The notes: generated from the letters alone by a model not told the origin. 55,206 nucleotides of DNA from Streptomyces longispororuber (GCF_024448165.1 NZ_JAMOLN010000043.1:1-55206); one strand, 5' to 3'; counted from the first letter of the stretch, positions 32,942 to 43,467 are shown. Numbers and translations: made by a program.

Positions 32942-34456
32942 TCAGCCGCCGACGATGACCTCCGCGGCAGCGACCCCGCACACCCGGGCCGCGCCGTACG
33001 TGGCGATGTGCAGACCGCCGCGCGGGGACGCCTGCGGGACGCCCATCTCGACGACGACCGTGTCGGGCCGCGCCGCGAGCAGCGTGTCCAGGGCCGCGGC
33101 CATCCACGCGTGCCGGTGCTCGTCGCGGACGACCGCGACGATGCGGTGCTCCCCCGCGGCCGCGAGCGCCTGCGCACCGGCCTCGGGCCCCGTGTAGGAA
33201 CCGGTGGTGGTGCCGGGCAGCAGGCGTTCGAGCTCGGCGCCGACGCCCCACGGGGTCTCGTCGCCGACCGCGATGTTGGCGACCGGCGAGAAGGCGGCCA
33301 CGTGGACGGGGGCCCCGGCCACCGGCGGGACGTACGCGCCGCGGGTCACCGTGAGCGCGCGGCGCGCGGCGACCAGGCCGATGTCGCTGCTGACGCCGCC
33401 GCTGCCGGGCACGCCCCCCGACGCGCCCGGCGTGCGGCCGGCCGGCGCCGAGGTCCACTCCGCGAGGGACCGCACCCGCGCGGCGGCGTCCGCGAGCCGT
33501 TCCTCCGGCAGTTCGCCGGCGCGGACGGCGGCGACCAGGGCGTCGCGCAGCCGCAGCACCGTGTCGTCGTCGGCGAGCCCGCCGCCCACGCAGATGGCGT
33601 CGGCGCCCGCGGCGATGGCGAGGACGCTGCCCCGTTCGATGCCGTACGTGCCGGCGATGGCCTGCATCTCCATGCCGTCGGTGACGATGAGCCCGTCGTA
33701 GCCCATCTCCTCGCGGAGCAGTCCGGTGAGGATGCGGCGCGACAGCGTCGCCGGGCGGTCCGGGTCGAGGGCCGGGACCAGGATGTGCGCGCTCATCACG
33801 GCCCGGCTGCCCGCCTCGATCGCGGCGCGGAACGGGGCGAGGTCGCGGGCGTGCAGCACGTCGAGGCCGACGTCGATGCGCGGCATGTCGTGGTGCGAGT
33901 CGACGCCCGTGTCGCCGTGGCCGGGGAAGTGCTTGGTGCAGGCGGCGACTCCGGCGGCCTGCATGCCGTCGACGTACGCCGCGGTGTGCCGGGCCACCAG
34001 GGCCGGGTCGGCGCCGAAGGAGCGGACGCCGATGACCGGGTTGTCGGGGTTGGCGTTGACGTCGGCGGACGGTGCCCAGTTGAGGTTGACGCCGCACTCC
34101 GCGAGGCGGCGGCCGAGTTCGAAGGCCACCCCCCGCGTCAGTTCGACGTCGTCGACCGCGCCGAGAGCGTGGTTGCCGGGGAACGAGGAGCCCGTGCGGA
34201 CCTCGAGGCGGGTGACGTCCCCGCCCTCCTCGTCGATGGCGACCAGGACGTCGCCGCGCTCGGACCTCAATTGTGCGGTCAGGGCGGCCAGTTGGTCGGG
34301 GGTGGCGATGTTGCGGCCGAAGAGTCCGACCGATGCCAGGCCCTCGCCGAGGCGCCGGAGCAGCCAGTCGGGGGCGGTCGTGCCGGTGAAGCCGGGTTGC
34401 AGGACGGTCAGGGCGTCCCGCGTGAGGGTGTCCGTACCGGGTGCGAGTGTCGTCAT
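32942..34456 (-). CDS. GH3 beta-N-acetylglucosaminidase
   Basis: 504 aa. Glycoside hydrolase family 3, NagZ-like: 'KHFPGHGDTGVDSHHDMP' at residues 175-192 (catalytic His/Asp loop) and nucleophile Asp260 in 'GLIVTDGMEM'. A C-terminal ~150-residue alpha/beta domain follows. No signal peptide, so it works in the cytoplasm, splitting chitobiose imported by DasABC into GlcNAc. Ten bp downstream of dasC on the same strand, it forms the last gene of the das operon. The annotated length is longer than E. coli NagZ because of the C-terminal domain. Confidence 0.93.
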   Translation of the reverse strand: MTTLAPGTDTLTRDALTVLQPGFTGTTAPDWLLRRLGEGLASVGLFGRNIATPDQLAALTAQLRSERGDVLVAIDEEGGDVTRLEVRTGSSFPGNHALGAVDDVELTRGVAFELGRRLAECGVNLNWAPSADVNANPDNPVIGVRSFGADPALVARHTAAYVDGMQAAGVAACTKHFPGHGDTGVDSHHDMPRIDVGLDVLHARDLAPFRAAIEAGSRAVMSAHILVPALDPDRPATLSRRILTGLLREEMGYDGLIVTDGMEMQAIAGTYGIERGSVLAIAAGADAICVGGGLADDDTVLRLRDALVAAVRAGELPEERLADAAARVRSLAEWTSAPAGRTPGASGGVPGSGGVSSDIGLVAARRALTVTRGAYVPPVAGAPVHVAAFSPVANIAVGDETPWGVGAELERLLPGTTTGSYTGPEAGAQALAAAGEHRIVAVVRDEHRHAWMAAALDTLLAARPDTVVVEMGVPQASPRGGLHIATYGAARVCGVAAAEVIVGG

Positions 34457-34465
34457 CGGGTGGCG

Positions 34466-35332
34466 TTATCCCTTCACGGCGCCGGAGGTGAGCCCCGTGG
34501 CCATCTTCTTCTGGATGAACATGAAGAAGACCACCACCGGCAGGGCGATCATCGTGGACGCGGCCATCAGCGCACCGTAGTCGGTGCCCCGTTCCGTCGT
34601 GAACGTCATGAGCCAGACGTTCAGGGTGTACTTCGAGTCCTCGTTCATCAGGATGTACGCGAACAGGTACTCGTTCCACGCGTTGACGAGGGCGAAGATC
34701 GACGAGGCGGCGAGGCCGGGGGCGAGCAGCGGGAAGATGATGCGGCGGAACGCGCCCATGCGCGTGCAGCCGTCGACCATCGCCGACTCCTCCAGTTCCA
34801 CGGGGATGTTGACCACGAAGCCGCGGATCATCACCGTGGCGAAGGGCAGCGTGGACACGAGGTAGACGACGATGACGCCCCAGTACTCGTTGAGTCCGCC
34901 CATGGCGTTGAGCTGTGCGTAGATCGGGATGAGCATCGCGGTCGGCGGCAGCATCTGGACCAGGATCAGGACCATCAGGAGCGCGCGCCGGCCGGTGAAG
35001 CGGAAGCGGCCGACGGCGAGTGCCGCGAGAGTCGCGATGATCATGCCACCGACGACGGCGGTGATCGAGATGATGAGGCTGGACTGGATCGCGGTGCCGA
35101 AGTTGGGCTGCTTCACGGCGCGCGCGAAGTTGTCGAAGGTGATCGACGACGGCCACAGCGTCTGGTCGTAGGACCGGATCTCGTGGTTGGGGCGCAGCGC
35201 CGAGATGATCAGCCAGTAGACCGGGAAGGCCATCACGACGGCGATGACGAGCCCGAGGACGTTGTAGCCGAGCTTGGTCTTCTTGCGGTCGGGGCGCAGC
35301 CCCTCCTTGACCGGTGCGGTGGAGGCGCTCAT
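34466..35332 (-). CDS. dasC: Chitobiose ABC transporter permease DasC
   Basis: 288 aa. A MalG-type sugar permease with six membrane segments and the EAA loop 'EESAMVDGCTRMGAFRRIIFPLLAPGLAAS', preceded by 'FATVMIRGFVVNIPVEL'. The start 'ATGA' overlaps the dasB stop. No ATPase gene lies in the cluster; in Streptomyces the multiplexed MsiK ATPase serves this importer (from memory). Confidence 0.95.
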   Translation of the reverse strand: MSASTAPVKEGLRPDRKKTKLGYNVLGLVIAVVMAFPVYWLIISALRPNHEIRSYDQTLWPSSITFDNFARAVKQPNFGTAIQSSLIISITAVVGGMIIATLAALAVGRFRFTGRRALLMVLILVQMLPPTAMLIPIYAQLNAMGGLNEYWGVIVVYLVSTLPFATVMIRGFVVNIPVELEESAMVDGCTRMGAFRRIIFPLLAPGLAASSIFALVNAWNEYLFAYILMNEDSKYTLNVWLMTFTTERGTDYGALMAASTMIALPVVVFFMFIQKKMATGLTSGAVKG

Positions 35333-36327
35333 TCGACCTCTCCTGTCTTCATGAGCTGGCGCAGGTAGTACACGGCCACGCCGGACAGCATCAGTACGGT
35401 GATCAGCGCGATGGCGGTGCCCTGGCTGAAGGACGTCGAGGTGAAGGCCTTGGAGAAGGAGTAGAGGCCGAGGGTCTCGTAGTCCGGCTCGGGCTTGTTG
35501 CCGCGCAGCAGCCAGATCTGCCCGAAGACGTTGAAGTCCCAGATCACCGAGAGCGTGGTGACCATGATGAAGACGGGCTTGATGACCGGCCAGGTGACGA
35601 AGCGGAAGACGCCGAAGGCGCTGGCGCCGTCGAGCTGGGCGGCCTCCTCCAGCTCAGCGGGGACCTGGGTGAGGGCCGCGTAGAGGGTGATCACGACGAA
35701 CGGGATGGCGCCCCAGATGACCAGCGCGGCGATCACCGTGAAGCCCTGGACCGGGTCGAGGAACCAGTTGTGGCCGAGCCAGTCGTCGCCGGCGAACTTG
35801 GCGATGATCGTGTTGACCAGGCCGTAGTCGGAGTCGGCGAGCCAGCGGAAGATCGACGAGGCGACGAGCAGCGGCATCGACCAGGCGGCGATCAGCGCGG
35901 TGGTGAGCGTGAGCCGCACCCAGGTCGACAGGCGCATCATCAGCAGCGAGATCAGCAGGCCGATCGCCATGGTGGCGACGACGCAGACCGCCATGAAGAC
36001 GACCGTGCGGAGGGTGACGCGCCAGAATTCGGGGTCACCGAGGATGTTGGTGAACTGGTCGAAGCCGACCCACGGCGGGCTCTCGCCCGTCCACAGTTCA
36101 CGCCGCCCCATGTCCTGGAACGACATGATCACGGTCTTGACCAGGGGGTACGCATAGACGGCGGCCAGCGCGACGATCGCCGGCAGGATCAGGAGGTAGG
36201 GGAGCAGCGCCCCCTTCTTCCGCTTGGGGCGGCCGGCGCCGGGGGGCTGCTTCGCGAGCGGCCCTCCTTGCGGGGCGTCCGCTGCGGTGAGCGGCGGCCC
36301 GGCGGCCTTGGTGTCGGCGGCAGTCAC
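35329..36327 (-). CDS. dasB: Chitobiose ABC transporter permease DasB
   Basis: 332 aa. A MalF-type permease: hydrophilic, Pro/Lys-rich N-terminus ('QPPGAGRPKRKKGAL'), six membrane segments, and the EAA loop 'VPAELEEAAQLDGASAFGVFRFVTWPVIKPVFI'. Stops inside the dasC start. A GC-rich hairpin separates it from dasA, which explains higher dasA levels. Confidence 0.95.
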   Translation of the reverse strand: MTAADTKAAGPPLTAADAPQGGPLAKQPPGAGRPKRKKGALLPYLLILPAIVALAAVYAYPLVKTVIMSFQDMGRRELWTGESPPWVGFDQFTNILGDPEFWRVTLRTVVFMAVCVVATMAIGLLISLLMMRLSTWVRLTLTTALIAAWSMPLLVASSIFRWLADSDYGLVNTIIAKFAGDDWLGHNWFLDPVQGFTVIAALVIWGAIPFVVITLYAALTQVPAELEEAAQLDGASAFGVFRFVTWPVIKPVFIMVTTLSVIWDFNVFGQIWLLRGNKPEPDYETLGLYSFSKAFTSTSFSQGTAIALITVLMLSGVAVYYLRQLMKTGEVE

Positions 36328-36370
36328 GTGGCTGACCTTCCTCGTTCTCAGCGAAAGGGAGAAAGGGGCC

Positions 36371-36405
36371 CGGGCGGGGCCGGATGATGCACCCGGCCCC
36401 GCCCG
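36371..36405 (-). terminator. Hairpin between dasA and dasB (attenuator or mRNA stabiliser)
   Basis: CGGGCGGGGCCGG (36371-36383), 9-nt loop, CCGGCCCCGCCCG (36393-36405), a 13-bp perfect stem with no T run. It lies 22 bp past dasA. Such hairpins protect the upstream binding-protein mRNA and limit read-through. Confidence 0.75.
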
Positions 36406-36426
36406 TCACCCCGGAGCCCTGAAGGC

Positions 36427-37731
36427 TCAGGACTCCTTGTTGATCAGCTCGTCGATCTTGGCGTCGGCCGTCTTGGTGGCGTCGGCGACGGACTTGCCCT
36501 TGAGGATGTCCAGGAGCATGTTCTTCAGGACCTCCTCCTTCTCGATCGCGGTCCAGCCCGGGGCGATCGGCGTGAACCAGGCGCTCTCGACCGCGTTGGC
36601 GACGGGGGCCGTCTCCGGCTTGTCCTTCAGCGGCTGCAGCTGCTTGGTGTTGTTCGGGAGGATGTTCTTCGAGGCGAGGACCTCCTCGGACTTCTCGCTC
36701 GTGAACAGGGAGATCCAGTCCTCGGCGAGGTCCGCGTTCTTCGACTTCTGCGTGACCGCGAGGTCCGAGCCGCCGATGAAGGACGGCAGGGTCTTGCCGT
36801 TCGGGCCGGGCATCGCCGCGGTGCCGATCTTGTCCTTCAGCTTCGGGTTGCCGTTGGCCTTGCCGTCGATGACGGAGCCGGCCTCCCAGCCGTTGCCGTA
36901 CAGGACGCCGGCCTTCTCGTTGGCCATCACATTGGCGTGGTCCTGCTCGTCCTTGGTGATGTCGCCCTTGTTGTACTTCTTCACCAGGTCGATGAAGTGC
37001 TGGATGCCTTCCTGCGACTTGGGGTCGGACAGGGAGGCCTTCCACTCCTTCGAACCGTCGTCGTACTTGGCGATCTGGCCGCCGTACGCAGCGACGTAGG
37101 ACATGGCGGCGTACCAGTAGCGGCCCGGCAGGTACAGCGACGAGAAGCGCTTGTCCTTGGCGCCCTGCTTCGCCGTCTCCTTGTCCATCGCCTTGAGGAA
37201 GTCGTCCTCGGTGGTGGGCAGCGTGTCGGAGCCGGTGGCCGCCTTCAGCATGTCCTTGTTGTAGATGGCGACGCGGGCACCCGCGTAGTAGGGGACGCAG
37301 TACTGCTTGCCCTCGAAGGTGCAGGTGTCCTTGAGGCCCTTGATCCAGGTGTCGCTGTTGTCGTACTTCTTCGGGTCGATCTCGGCGAGCGCCCCGTTGA
37401 GGATGTACTGCATCGTCTCGGTGTTGCCGAGCTCGACGACGTCCGGGAACTTGTCACCGCCGAGGGCGGTGTCGAGCTTCTTGGCCTTGTCCGCCCACTG
37501 CTGGTACGCGACGTTGACCTTGACCTTCGGGTACTTCTTCTTGAACTGCGCGTTGACGTCCTTGACCAGCTCGGGCCAGGTGCTCTGCGCGTCGACCATC
37601 AGCCAGACCGTGACGGTGCCGGTACGGTCCTTCGGGTCCTTGGCGGCGTTGCTGTCGCCGTCTCCCCCACAGGCCGCCACCGCGGACATCATGGCCGCGA
37701 CGCCTACGGCCGCTATGAGCTTGCGCTTCAT
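36427..37731 (-). CDS. dasA: Chitobiose-binding lipoprotein DasA
   Basis: 434 aa from MKRKLIAAVGVAAMM; the frame open to 37803 crosses the leader. A signal with lipobox AVAAC places the lipidated Cys at 21. The mature protein is an SBP_bac_1 (cluster 1) oligosaccharide binder: 'VTVWLMVDAQSTWPELVKDVNAQFKKKYP', 'GDKFPDVVELGNTETMQYI', 'NKDMLKAATG'. It captures chitobiose outside the membrane for DasBC and links chitin use to development. A dre site lies 120 bp upstream. Confidence 0.96.
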   Translation of the reverse strand: MKRKLIAAVGVAAMMSAVAACGGDGDSNAAKDPKDRTGTVTVWLMVDAQSTWPELVKDVNAQFKKKYPKVKVNVAYQQWADKAKKLDTALGGDKFPDVVELGNTETMQYILNGALAEIDPKKYDNSDTWIKGLKDTCTFEGKQYCVPYYAGARVAIYNKDMLKAATGSDTLPTTEDDFLKAMDKETAKQGAKDKRFSSLYLPGRYWYAAMSYVAAYGGQIAKYDDGSKEWKASLSDPKSQEGIQHFIDLVKKYNKGDITKDEQDHANVMANEKAGVLYGNGWEAGSVIDGKANGNPKLKDKIGTAAMPGPNGKTLPSFIGGSDLAVTQKSKNADLAEDWISLFTSEKSEEVLASKNILPNNTKQLQPLKDKPETAPVANAVESAWFTPIAPGWTAIEKEEVLKNMLLDILKGKSVADATKTADAKIDELINKES

Positions 37732-37841
37732 GTCACCCTCCTCAGGGATGCCTGCAACCCCCCACCCACAGCGATGACATACGGCGAGTACGCGCCCACG
37801 CACGTGGAGACGTACGTGGTGACGGCTGGTGGGACTGGGAC

Positions 37842-38913
<1,072 letters not shown>

Positions 38914-38983
38914 GAGGGGCACGGTGCAGCGGCCGATGGACCGACGACGACCCAACTCGCCGTAGCACCAAGCCCGTTCGCGG

Positions 38984-38999
38984 TGTAGCGCACATCACA
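38984..38999 (+). promoter_or_regulatory. Possible Crp-like site before cstA
   Basis: TGTAGCGCACATCACA resembles the Crp 16-mer TGTGA-N6-TCACA with two changes in the left arm. It lies about 50 bp before the cstA start; cstA is cAMP-Crp activated in E. coli. Weak on its own. Confidence 0.3.
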
Positions 39000-39048
39000 T
39001 TTCTGCCCTACGGTCCTCCCGTCACCGCATGGACGGGAGGACGCACCC

Positions 39049-41190
39049 GTGCGTACAACAACTCCGCGCACCATCATCCTGTGGACCGTCGTCGGGCTCG
39101 TCGGCGCGGCCGGCTGGTCCGTGCTCGCGCTCTCCCGCGGTGAGGAGGTCTCCGCCGCGTGGATGGTGGCCGCCGCCCTCGGGTCGTACGCCATCGCCTA
39201 CCGCTTCTACGCCAAGTTCATCGCGTACAAGGTCCTGAAGGTCGACGCGAAGCGGGCCACGCCCGCCGAGCGGCTGAACGACGGCATGGACTTCCACCCG
39301 ACCGACCGGCGGGTGCTGCTCGGCCACCACTTCGCCGCCATCGCCGGCGCCGGACCGCTGGTCGGGCCGGTGCTCGCCGCGCAGATGGGGTACCTGCCGG
39401 GCACGATCTGGATCATCGTCGGCGTCATCTTCGCGGGTGCCGTCCAGGACATGGTCGTGCTGTTCTTCTCGACCCGGCGGGACGGCCGCTCGCTCGGCCA
39501 GATGGCGCGCGACGAGATCGGCCCGTTCGGCGGGGCCGCGGCCCTGCTCGCCGCCTTCGCCATCATGATCATCCTGCTCGGGGTGCTCGCCCTGGTGATC
39601 GTGAACGCGCTCGCCGCCTCGCCCTGGGGCACCTTCTCCATCGCGATGACGATCCCGATCGCCCTGTTCATGGGCGTCTACCTGCGGGTGCTGCGCCCCG
39701 GCCGGGTGAGCGAGGTGTCCCTGATCGGCGTCGGGCTGCTGCTGCTCTCGCTGGTCGCGGGCCGCTGGGTCGCCGAGTCGTCCTGGGCCGACACCTTCAC
39801 GCTCGCGCCGTCGACGCTGGTCATCTGGATGATCGCGTACGGGTTCGTCGCGTCGGTGCTGCCCGTGTGGATGCTGCTCGCGCCGCGCGACTACCTGTCG
39901 ACGTTCATGAAGCTCGGCACCATCGCCCTGCTCGCGATCGGCGTCGTGGTGGCGCTGCCGACGCTGAAGATGGACCCGGTCACCGACTTCGCCACGCGCG
40001 GGGACGGACCGGTCTTCGCGGGCTCCCTGTTCCCCTTCGTCTTCATCACCATCGCCTGCGGCGCGCTCTCCGGCTTCCACGCGCTCATCTCGTCGGGGAC
40101 GACCCCGAAGATGATCCAGAAGGAGACCCAGATCCGGATGATCGGCTACGGCTCCATGCTCATGGAGTCGTCCGTGGCCGTGATGGCGCTGGTCGCCGCC
40201 TCGATCATCGACCCCGGCCTCTACTTCGCGATGAACGCGCCCGCCGGGGTCATCGGCGACAGCGTCCAGTCCGCGTCGCACGCCGTCGCCCAGCTCGGCT
40301 ACTCGATCTCCCCCGACGACCTGGCGCGGGCGGCCGAACGCGTCGAGGAATCCACCCTGTTGTCGCGCACGGGCGGCGCGCCGACGCTCGCCGTCGGCGT
40401 CTCCGAGATCTTCTCGAAGGTCACCGGGGGCGGTCTGCGCGCCTTCTGGTACCACTTCGCGATCATGTTCGAGGCGCTGTTCATCCTCACCGCGCTCGAC
40501 GCCGGGACCCGGGTGGGGCGCTTCATGCTCCAGGACATGCTGGGCAACGTCCACAAGCCGTTCAGGAACGTGAGCTGGAAGCCCGGGCTCGTCCTCACCA
40601 GCGGTGTCGTGGTCGGGCTCTGGGGCTACTTCCTGTGGGTCGGCGTGCACGAGCCGCTCGGCGGGATCAACCAGCTCTTCCCGATCTTCGGCATCGCCAA
40701 CCAGCTGCTCGCCGCCGTCGCCCTGGCCGTCTGCACGACGCTGCTGGTGAAGTCCGGGCGCCTCAAGTGGGCCTGGATCACCGGGATCCCGCTCGCCTGG
40801 GACGCCACGGTGACGCTGACCGCGAGCTGGCAGAAGGTGTTCTCCTCCGACCCGCGGGTGGGCTTCTTCCAGCAGCGCTCGAACTACCAGGACGCGATCG
40901 ACGCCGGGAAGGTGCTGCCGCCCGCCAAGAACATGGACGACATGCACACCGTCGTCACCAACTCCACGGTGGACGGCGTCCTTTCGGCCGCGCTCGCCCT
41001 GCTCGTCGTCGTGGTCATCGCGGACGCGGCCCGGGTCTGCCTCCGGCACGTCCGCCACCCGGGGTCGTCGCGGCTCAGCGAGGCGCCGTACGTGGAGTCC
41101 ACGCTGGTGGCACCGGCCGGGCTGGTCCCGAGCCGGCGGGAGAAGGAGGAGGCGCGCGATGCGGGTGTCGGCACTGCTCCGGGCGGCTAG
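39049..41190 (+). CDS. cstA: Carbon-starvation pyruvate transporter CstA
   Basis: 713 aa, GTG with GGGAGG upstream. A very hydrophobic protein with ~16-18 membrane segments. Family hallmarks: 'LLGHHFAAIAGAGPLVGPVLAAQMGYLPG', 'GAVQDMVVLFFSTRRDGRSLGQ', 'CGALSGFHALISSGTTPK' and 'YHFAIMFEALFILTALDAGTRVGRFMLQD'. It takes up pyruvate (peptides were proposed earlier). The last 32 bp overlap the ybdD-like gene, its usual partner. Confidence 0.96.
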   Translation: MRTTTPRTIILWTVVGLVGAAGWSVLALSRGEEVSAAWMVAAALGSYAIAYRFYAKFIAYKVLKVDAKRATPAERLNDGMDFHPTDRRVLLGHHFAAIAGAGPLVGPVLAAQMGYLPGTIWIIVGVIFAGAVQDMVVLFFSTRRDGRSLGQMARDEIGPFGGAAALLAAFAIMIILLGVLALVIVNALAASPWGTFSIAMTIPIALFMGVYLRVLRPGRVSEVSLIGVGLLLLSLVAGRWVAESSWADTFTLAPSTLVIWMIAYGFVASVLPVWMLLAPRDYLSTFMKLGTIALLAIGVVVALPTLKMDPVTDFATRGDGPVFAGSLFPFVFITIACGALSGFHALISSGTTPKMIQKETQIRMIGYGSMLMESSVAVMALVAASIIDPGLYFAMNAPAGVIGDSVQSASHAVAQLGYSISPDDLARAAERVEESTLLSRTGGAPTLAVGVSEIFSKVTGGGLRAFWYHFAIMFEALFILTALDAGTRVGRFMLQDMLGNVHKPFRNVSWKPGLVLTSGVVVGLWGYFLWVGVHEPLGGINQLFPIFGIANQLLAAVALAVCTTLLVKSGRLKWAWITGIPLAWDATVTLTASWQKVFSSDPRVGFFQQRSNYQDAIDAGKVLPPAKNMDDMHTVVTNSTVDGVLSAALALLVVVVIADAARVCLRHVRHPGSSRLSEAPYVESTLVAPAGLVPSRREKEEARDAGVGTAPGG

Positions 41191-41362
41191 GCACGTGCGC
41201 TGGTACATCCGGGAGCTGACGGACGAGACGGCGTACGAGCGGTACGTCACGCACGCCCGCGACCGGCATCCGGGCGCCTCCGTGCCCTCGCGCCGGGAGT
41301 TCGAACGCATGCGGACGGACCGGCAGGAGAAGGATCCACGGCAGGGGTTCCGCTGTTGCTAG
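41159..41362 (+). CDS. YbdD/YjiX-family (DUF466) small protein, partner of CstA
   Basis: 67 aa. Basic, Arg/Glu-rich: 'VRWYIRELTDETAYERYVTHARDRHPGASVPSRREFERMR'. The family accompanies CstA/BtsT pyruvate transporters and is needed for uptake. It overlaps the cstA 3' end in another frame. The C-terminal FRCC is typical. Confidence 0.9.
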   Translation: MRVSALLRAARHVRWYIRELTDETAYERYVTHARDRHPGASVPSRREFERMRTDRQEKDPRQGFRCC

Positions 41363-41487
41363 GGGCGTGTGCGAATCGCGACCCGTCCGTTATCCGGACC
41401 GGGGTTCCATAGATCAAGACTCTCGCTTAGATTTCCCGCACGTTAAACACGAGATAAGCGTGACCAGCGAGGGGACGGAGCCGCGAA

Positions 41488-41745
41488 ATGTCCGATGCGC
41501 CTGAAGTGAAACAACCGGTGATCACGCCGGTCCGCGTGATCATTGCACTCTGCCTTGTCGCACCGTTCGTCGCGATGCTCTGGGTGAGTTCGTACGCGAA
41601 GGTCGACCCGGACTTCATCGGGATCCCGTTCTTCTACTGGTACCAGATGCTCTGGGTGCTCATCTCGACCGCGCTCACGATGATCGCGTACAAGCTGTGG
41701 CAGCGTGACCAGCGCGGCCGTAAGTCCGCTGGGAGCCAGGCGTGA
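41488..41745 (+). CDS. DUF3311 small membrane subunit of monocarboxylate symporter
   Basis: 85 aa. Two membrane segments, 'VRVIIALCLVAPFVAMLWVSSYA' and 'YWYQMLWVLISTALTMIAYKLW', joined by 'KVDPDFIGIPFF'. The DUF3311 family pairs with SSS-type monocarboxylate permeases. GTGA overlaps the symporter start. The upstream gap (41363-41487) has CGCTTA (41424-41429) and TAAGCG (41455-41460) as possible operator arms. Confidence 0.9.
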   Translation: MSDAPEVKQPVITPVRVIIALCLVAPFVAMLWVSSYAKVDPDFIGIPFFYWYQMLWVLISTALTMIAYKLWQRDQRGRKSAGSQA

Positions 41746-43367
41746 ACAACGGCGTCAACGGTGTCGCACTCACCGTCTTCATACTCTTCTTCGTGGCCGT
41801 CACGGTCATGGGCTTCCTCGCCGCTCGCTGGCGCAGGTCCGAGACCGACTCGCTCGACGAATGGGGCCTGGGCGGCCGCTCGTTCGGCACCTGGATCACC
41901 TGGTTCCTGCTCGGCGGCGACCTCTACACCGCGTACACCTTCGTCGCCGTCCCGGCGGCGATCTACGCGGCCGGCGCCTCCGGCTTCTTCGCGGTGCCCT
42001 ACACGATCCTCGTGTACCCGCTGATCTTCACGTTCCTGCCCCGCCTGTGGTCGGTCTCGCACAAGCACGGGTACGTGACGACGTCCGACTTCGTGCGCGG
42101 CCGCTTCGGCTCCAAGGGCCTCTCGCTCGCGGTCGCCGTCACCGGCATCCTCGCCACGATGCCGTACATCGCGCTCCAGCTCGTCGGCATCCAGGCCGTC
42201 CTCGACGTGATGGGCGTCGGCGGCGGCGAGGGCACCAACTGGTTCGTCAAGGACCTGCCGCTGCTGATCGCCTTCGGCGTGCTGGCCGCGTACACGTACT
42301 CGTCGGGTCTGCGGGCCCCCGCGCTGATCGCGTTCGTCAAGGACACGCTGATCTACATCGTCATCGCGGTCGCCATCATCTACATCCCGATCAAGCTGGG
42401 CGGCTTCGACGACATCTTCGCCTCGGCCGGGGAGAAGTTCTCGCAGATCAACCCCGCGACCGACAAGCCGGTGGGAGCGCTCGCACCCGGCTCGACGGGC
42501 ACCTGGACCTACGCGACGCTCGCGCTCGGCTCGGCGCTCGCGCTCTTCATGTACCCGCACTCGATCACGGCGACCCTGTCGTCGAAGAGCCGTGAGGTCA
42601 TCCGCCGTAACACCACGATCCTGCCGCTGTACTCGCTGATGCTCGGCCTGCTCGCGCTGCTCGGGTTCATGGCGATCGCGGCCGGCGTGAAGGTGCAGAA
42701 CGGCCAGCTGGCGATCCCGCAGCTGTTCGAGGACATGTTCCCCGACTGGTTCACGGGCGTGGCGTTCGCCGCGATCGGCATCGGCGCCCTGGTGCCGGCC
42801 GCCATCATGTCCATCGCCGCGGCGAACCTCTTCACCCGCAACATCTACAAGGACTTCATCAAGCCCGACGCGACGCCCGCCCAGGAGACCAAGGTCTCCA
42901 AGCTGGTCTCGCTGCTCGTGAAGGTCGGCGCCCTCGCCTTCGTCCTGACCATGGACAAGACGGTCGCCATCAACTTCCAGCTGCTCGGCGGCATCTGGAT
43001 CCTGCAGACCTTCCCGGCCCTGGTCGGCGGCCTGTTCACCCGCTGGTTCCACCGCTGGGCGCTGCTCGCCGGCTGGGCGGTCGGCATGGTGTACGGCACG
43101 TTCGCCGCGTACGGGGTGGCCTCGCCGACGCAGAAGCACTTCGGCGGCTCGTCGAAGGAGATCCCGGGCATCGGCGAGATCGGCTACATCGGCCTCACCG
43201 CGTTCGTCCTGAACGTCGTCGTCACCGTCGTCCTCACCTTCGTCCTGAAGGCCGTGAAGGCCCCGGAGGGCGTCGACGAGACGTCGCCCGAGGACTACAC
43301 CGCCGACGCGGGCGACAAGGGCGTACAGGTCGAGCTGCCCTCCGTGGGAGCCGGCGCCGGACACTGA
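41742..43367 (+). CDS. Sodium:solute symporter, monocarboxylate (pyruvate/acetate) type
   Basis: 541 aa, GTG start overlapping the DUF3311 stop. SSS family with 12-13 membrane segments: 'WGLGGRSFGTWITWFLLGGDLYTAYTFVAVPAAIYAAG', 'GFFAVPYTILVYPLIF', 'ALFMYPHSITATLSSKSREVIRRNT' and 'PAAIMSIAAANLFTRNIYKDF'. It resembles MctC of Corynebacterium, which imports pyruvate, acetate and propionate. Together with cstA it gives this locus two pyruvate importers. A strong terminator follows. Confidence 0.93.
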   Translation: MNNGVNGVALTVFILFFVAVTVMGFLAARWRRSETDSLDEWGLGGRSFGTWITWFLLGGDLYTAYTFVAVPAAIYAAGASGFFAVPYTILVYPLIFTFLPRLWSVSHKHGYVTTSDFVRGRFGSKGLSLAVAVTGILATMPYIALQLVGIQAVLDVMGVGGGEGTNWFVKDLPLLIAFGVLAAYTYSSGLRAPALIAFVKDTLIYIVIAVAIIYIPIKLGGFDDIFASAGEKFSQINPATDKPVGALAPGSTGTWTYATLALGSALALFMYPHSITATLSSKSREVIRRNTTILPLYSLMLGLLALLGFMAIAAGVKVQNGQLAIPQLFEDMFPDWFTGVAFAAIGIGALVPAAIMSIAAANLFTRNIYKDFIKPDATPAQETKVSKLVSLLVKVGALAFVLTMDKTVAINFQLLGGIWILQTFPALVGGLFTRWFHRWALLAGWAVGMVYGTFAAYGVASPTQKHFGGSSKEIPGIGEIGYIGLTAFVLNVVVTVVLTFVLKAVKAPEGVDETSPEDYTADAGDKGVQVELPSVGAGAGH

Positions 43368-43391
43368 TCCCCGCCGTCCGCCCCGCGCACC

Positions 43392-43433
43392 GGGACGAGC
43401 CCCCCTCCAGGCCGGAGGGGGGCTCGTCCCTTT
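43392..43433 (+). terminator. Terminator after the monocarboxylate symporter
   Basis: A 17-bp stem, GGGACGAGCCCCCCTCC (43392-43408), loop AGGCC, complement at 43414-43430, then TTT. Confidence 0.9.
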
Positions 43434-43467
43434 ACGGTGTCCCGTGACCACCAACCCTGGAGGAACC

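Noticed and set aside
32022..35156. Open frame of 1044 codons opposite nagB and across GH3 and dasC
   Set aside because: Arg/His/Pro-rich translation with no family motif; overlaps well-supported genes in other frames.
43444..43467. GTG start of the nucleoside hydrolase
   Set aside because: No ribosome site and it abuts a terminator; the TTG at 43468 has GGAGG directly upstream.
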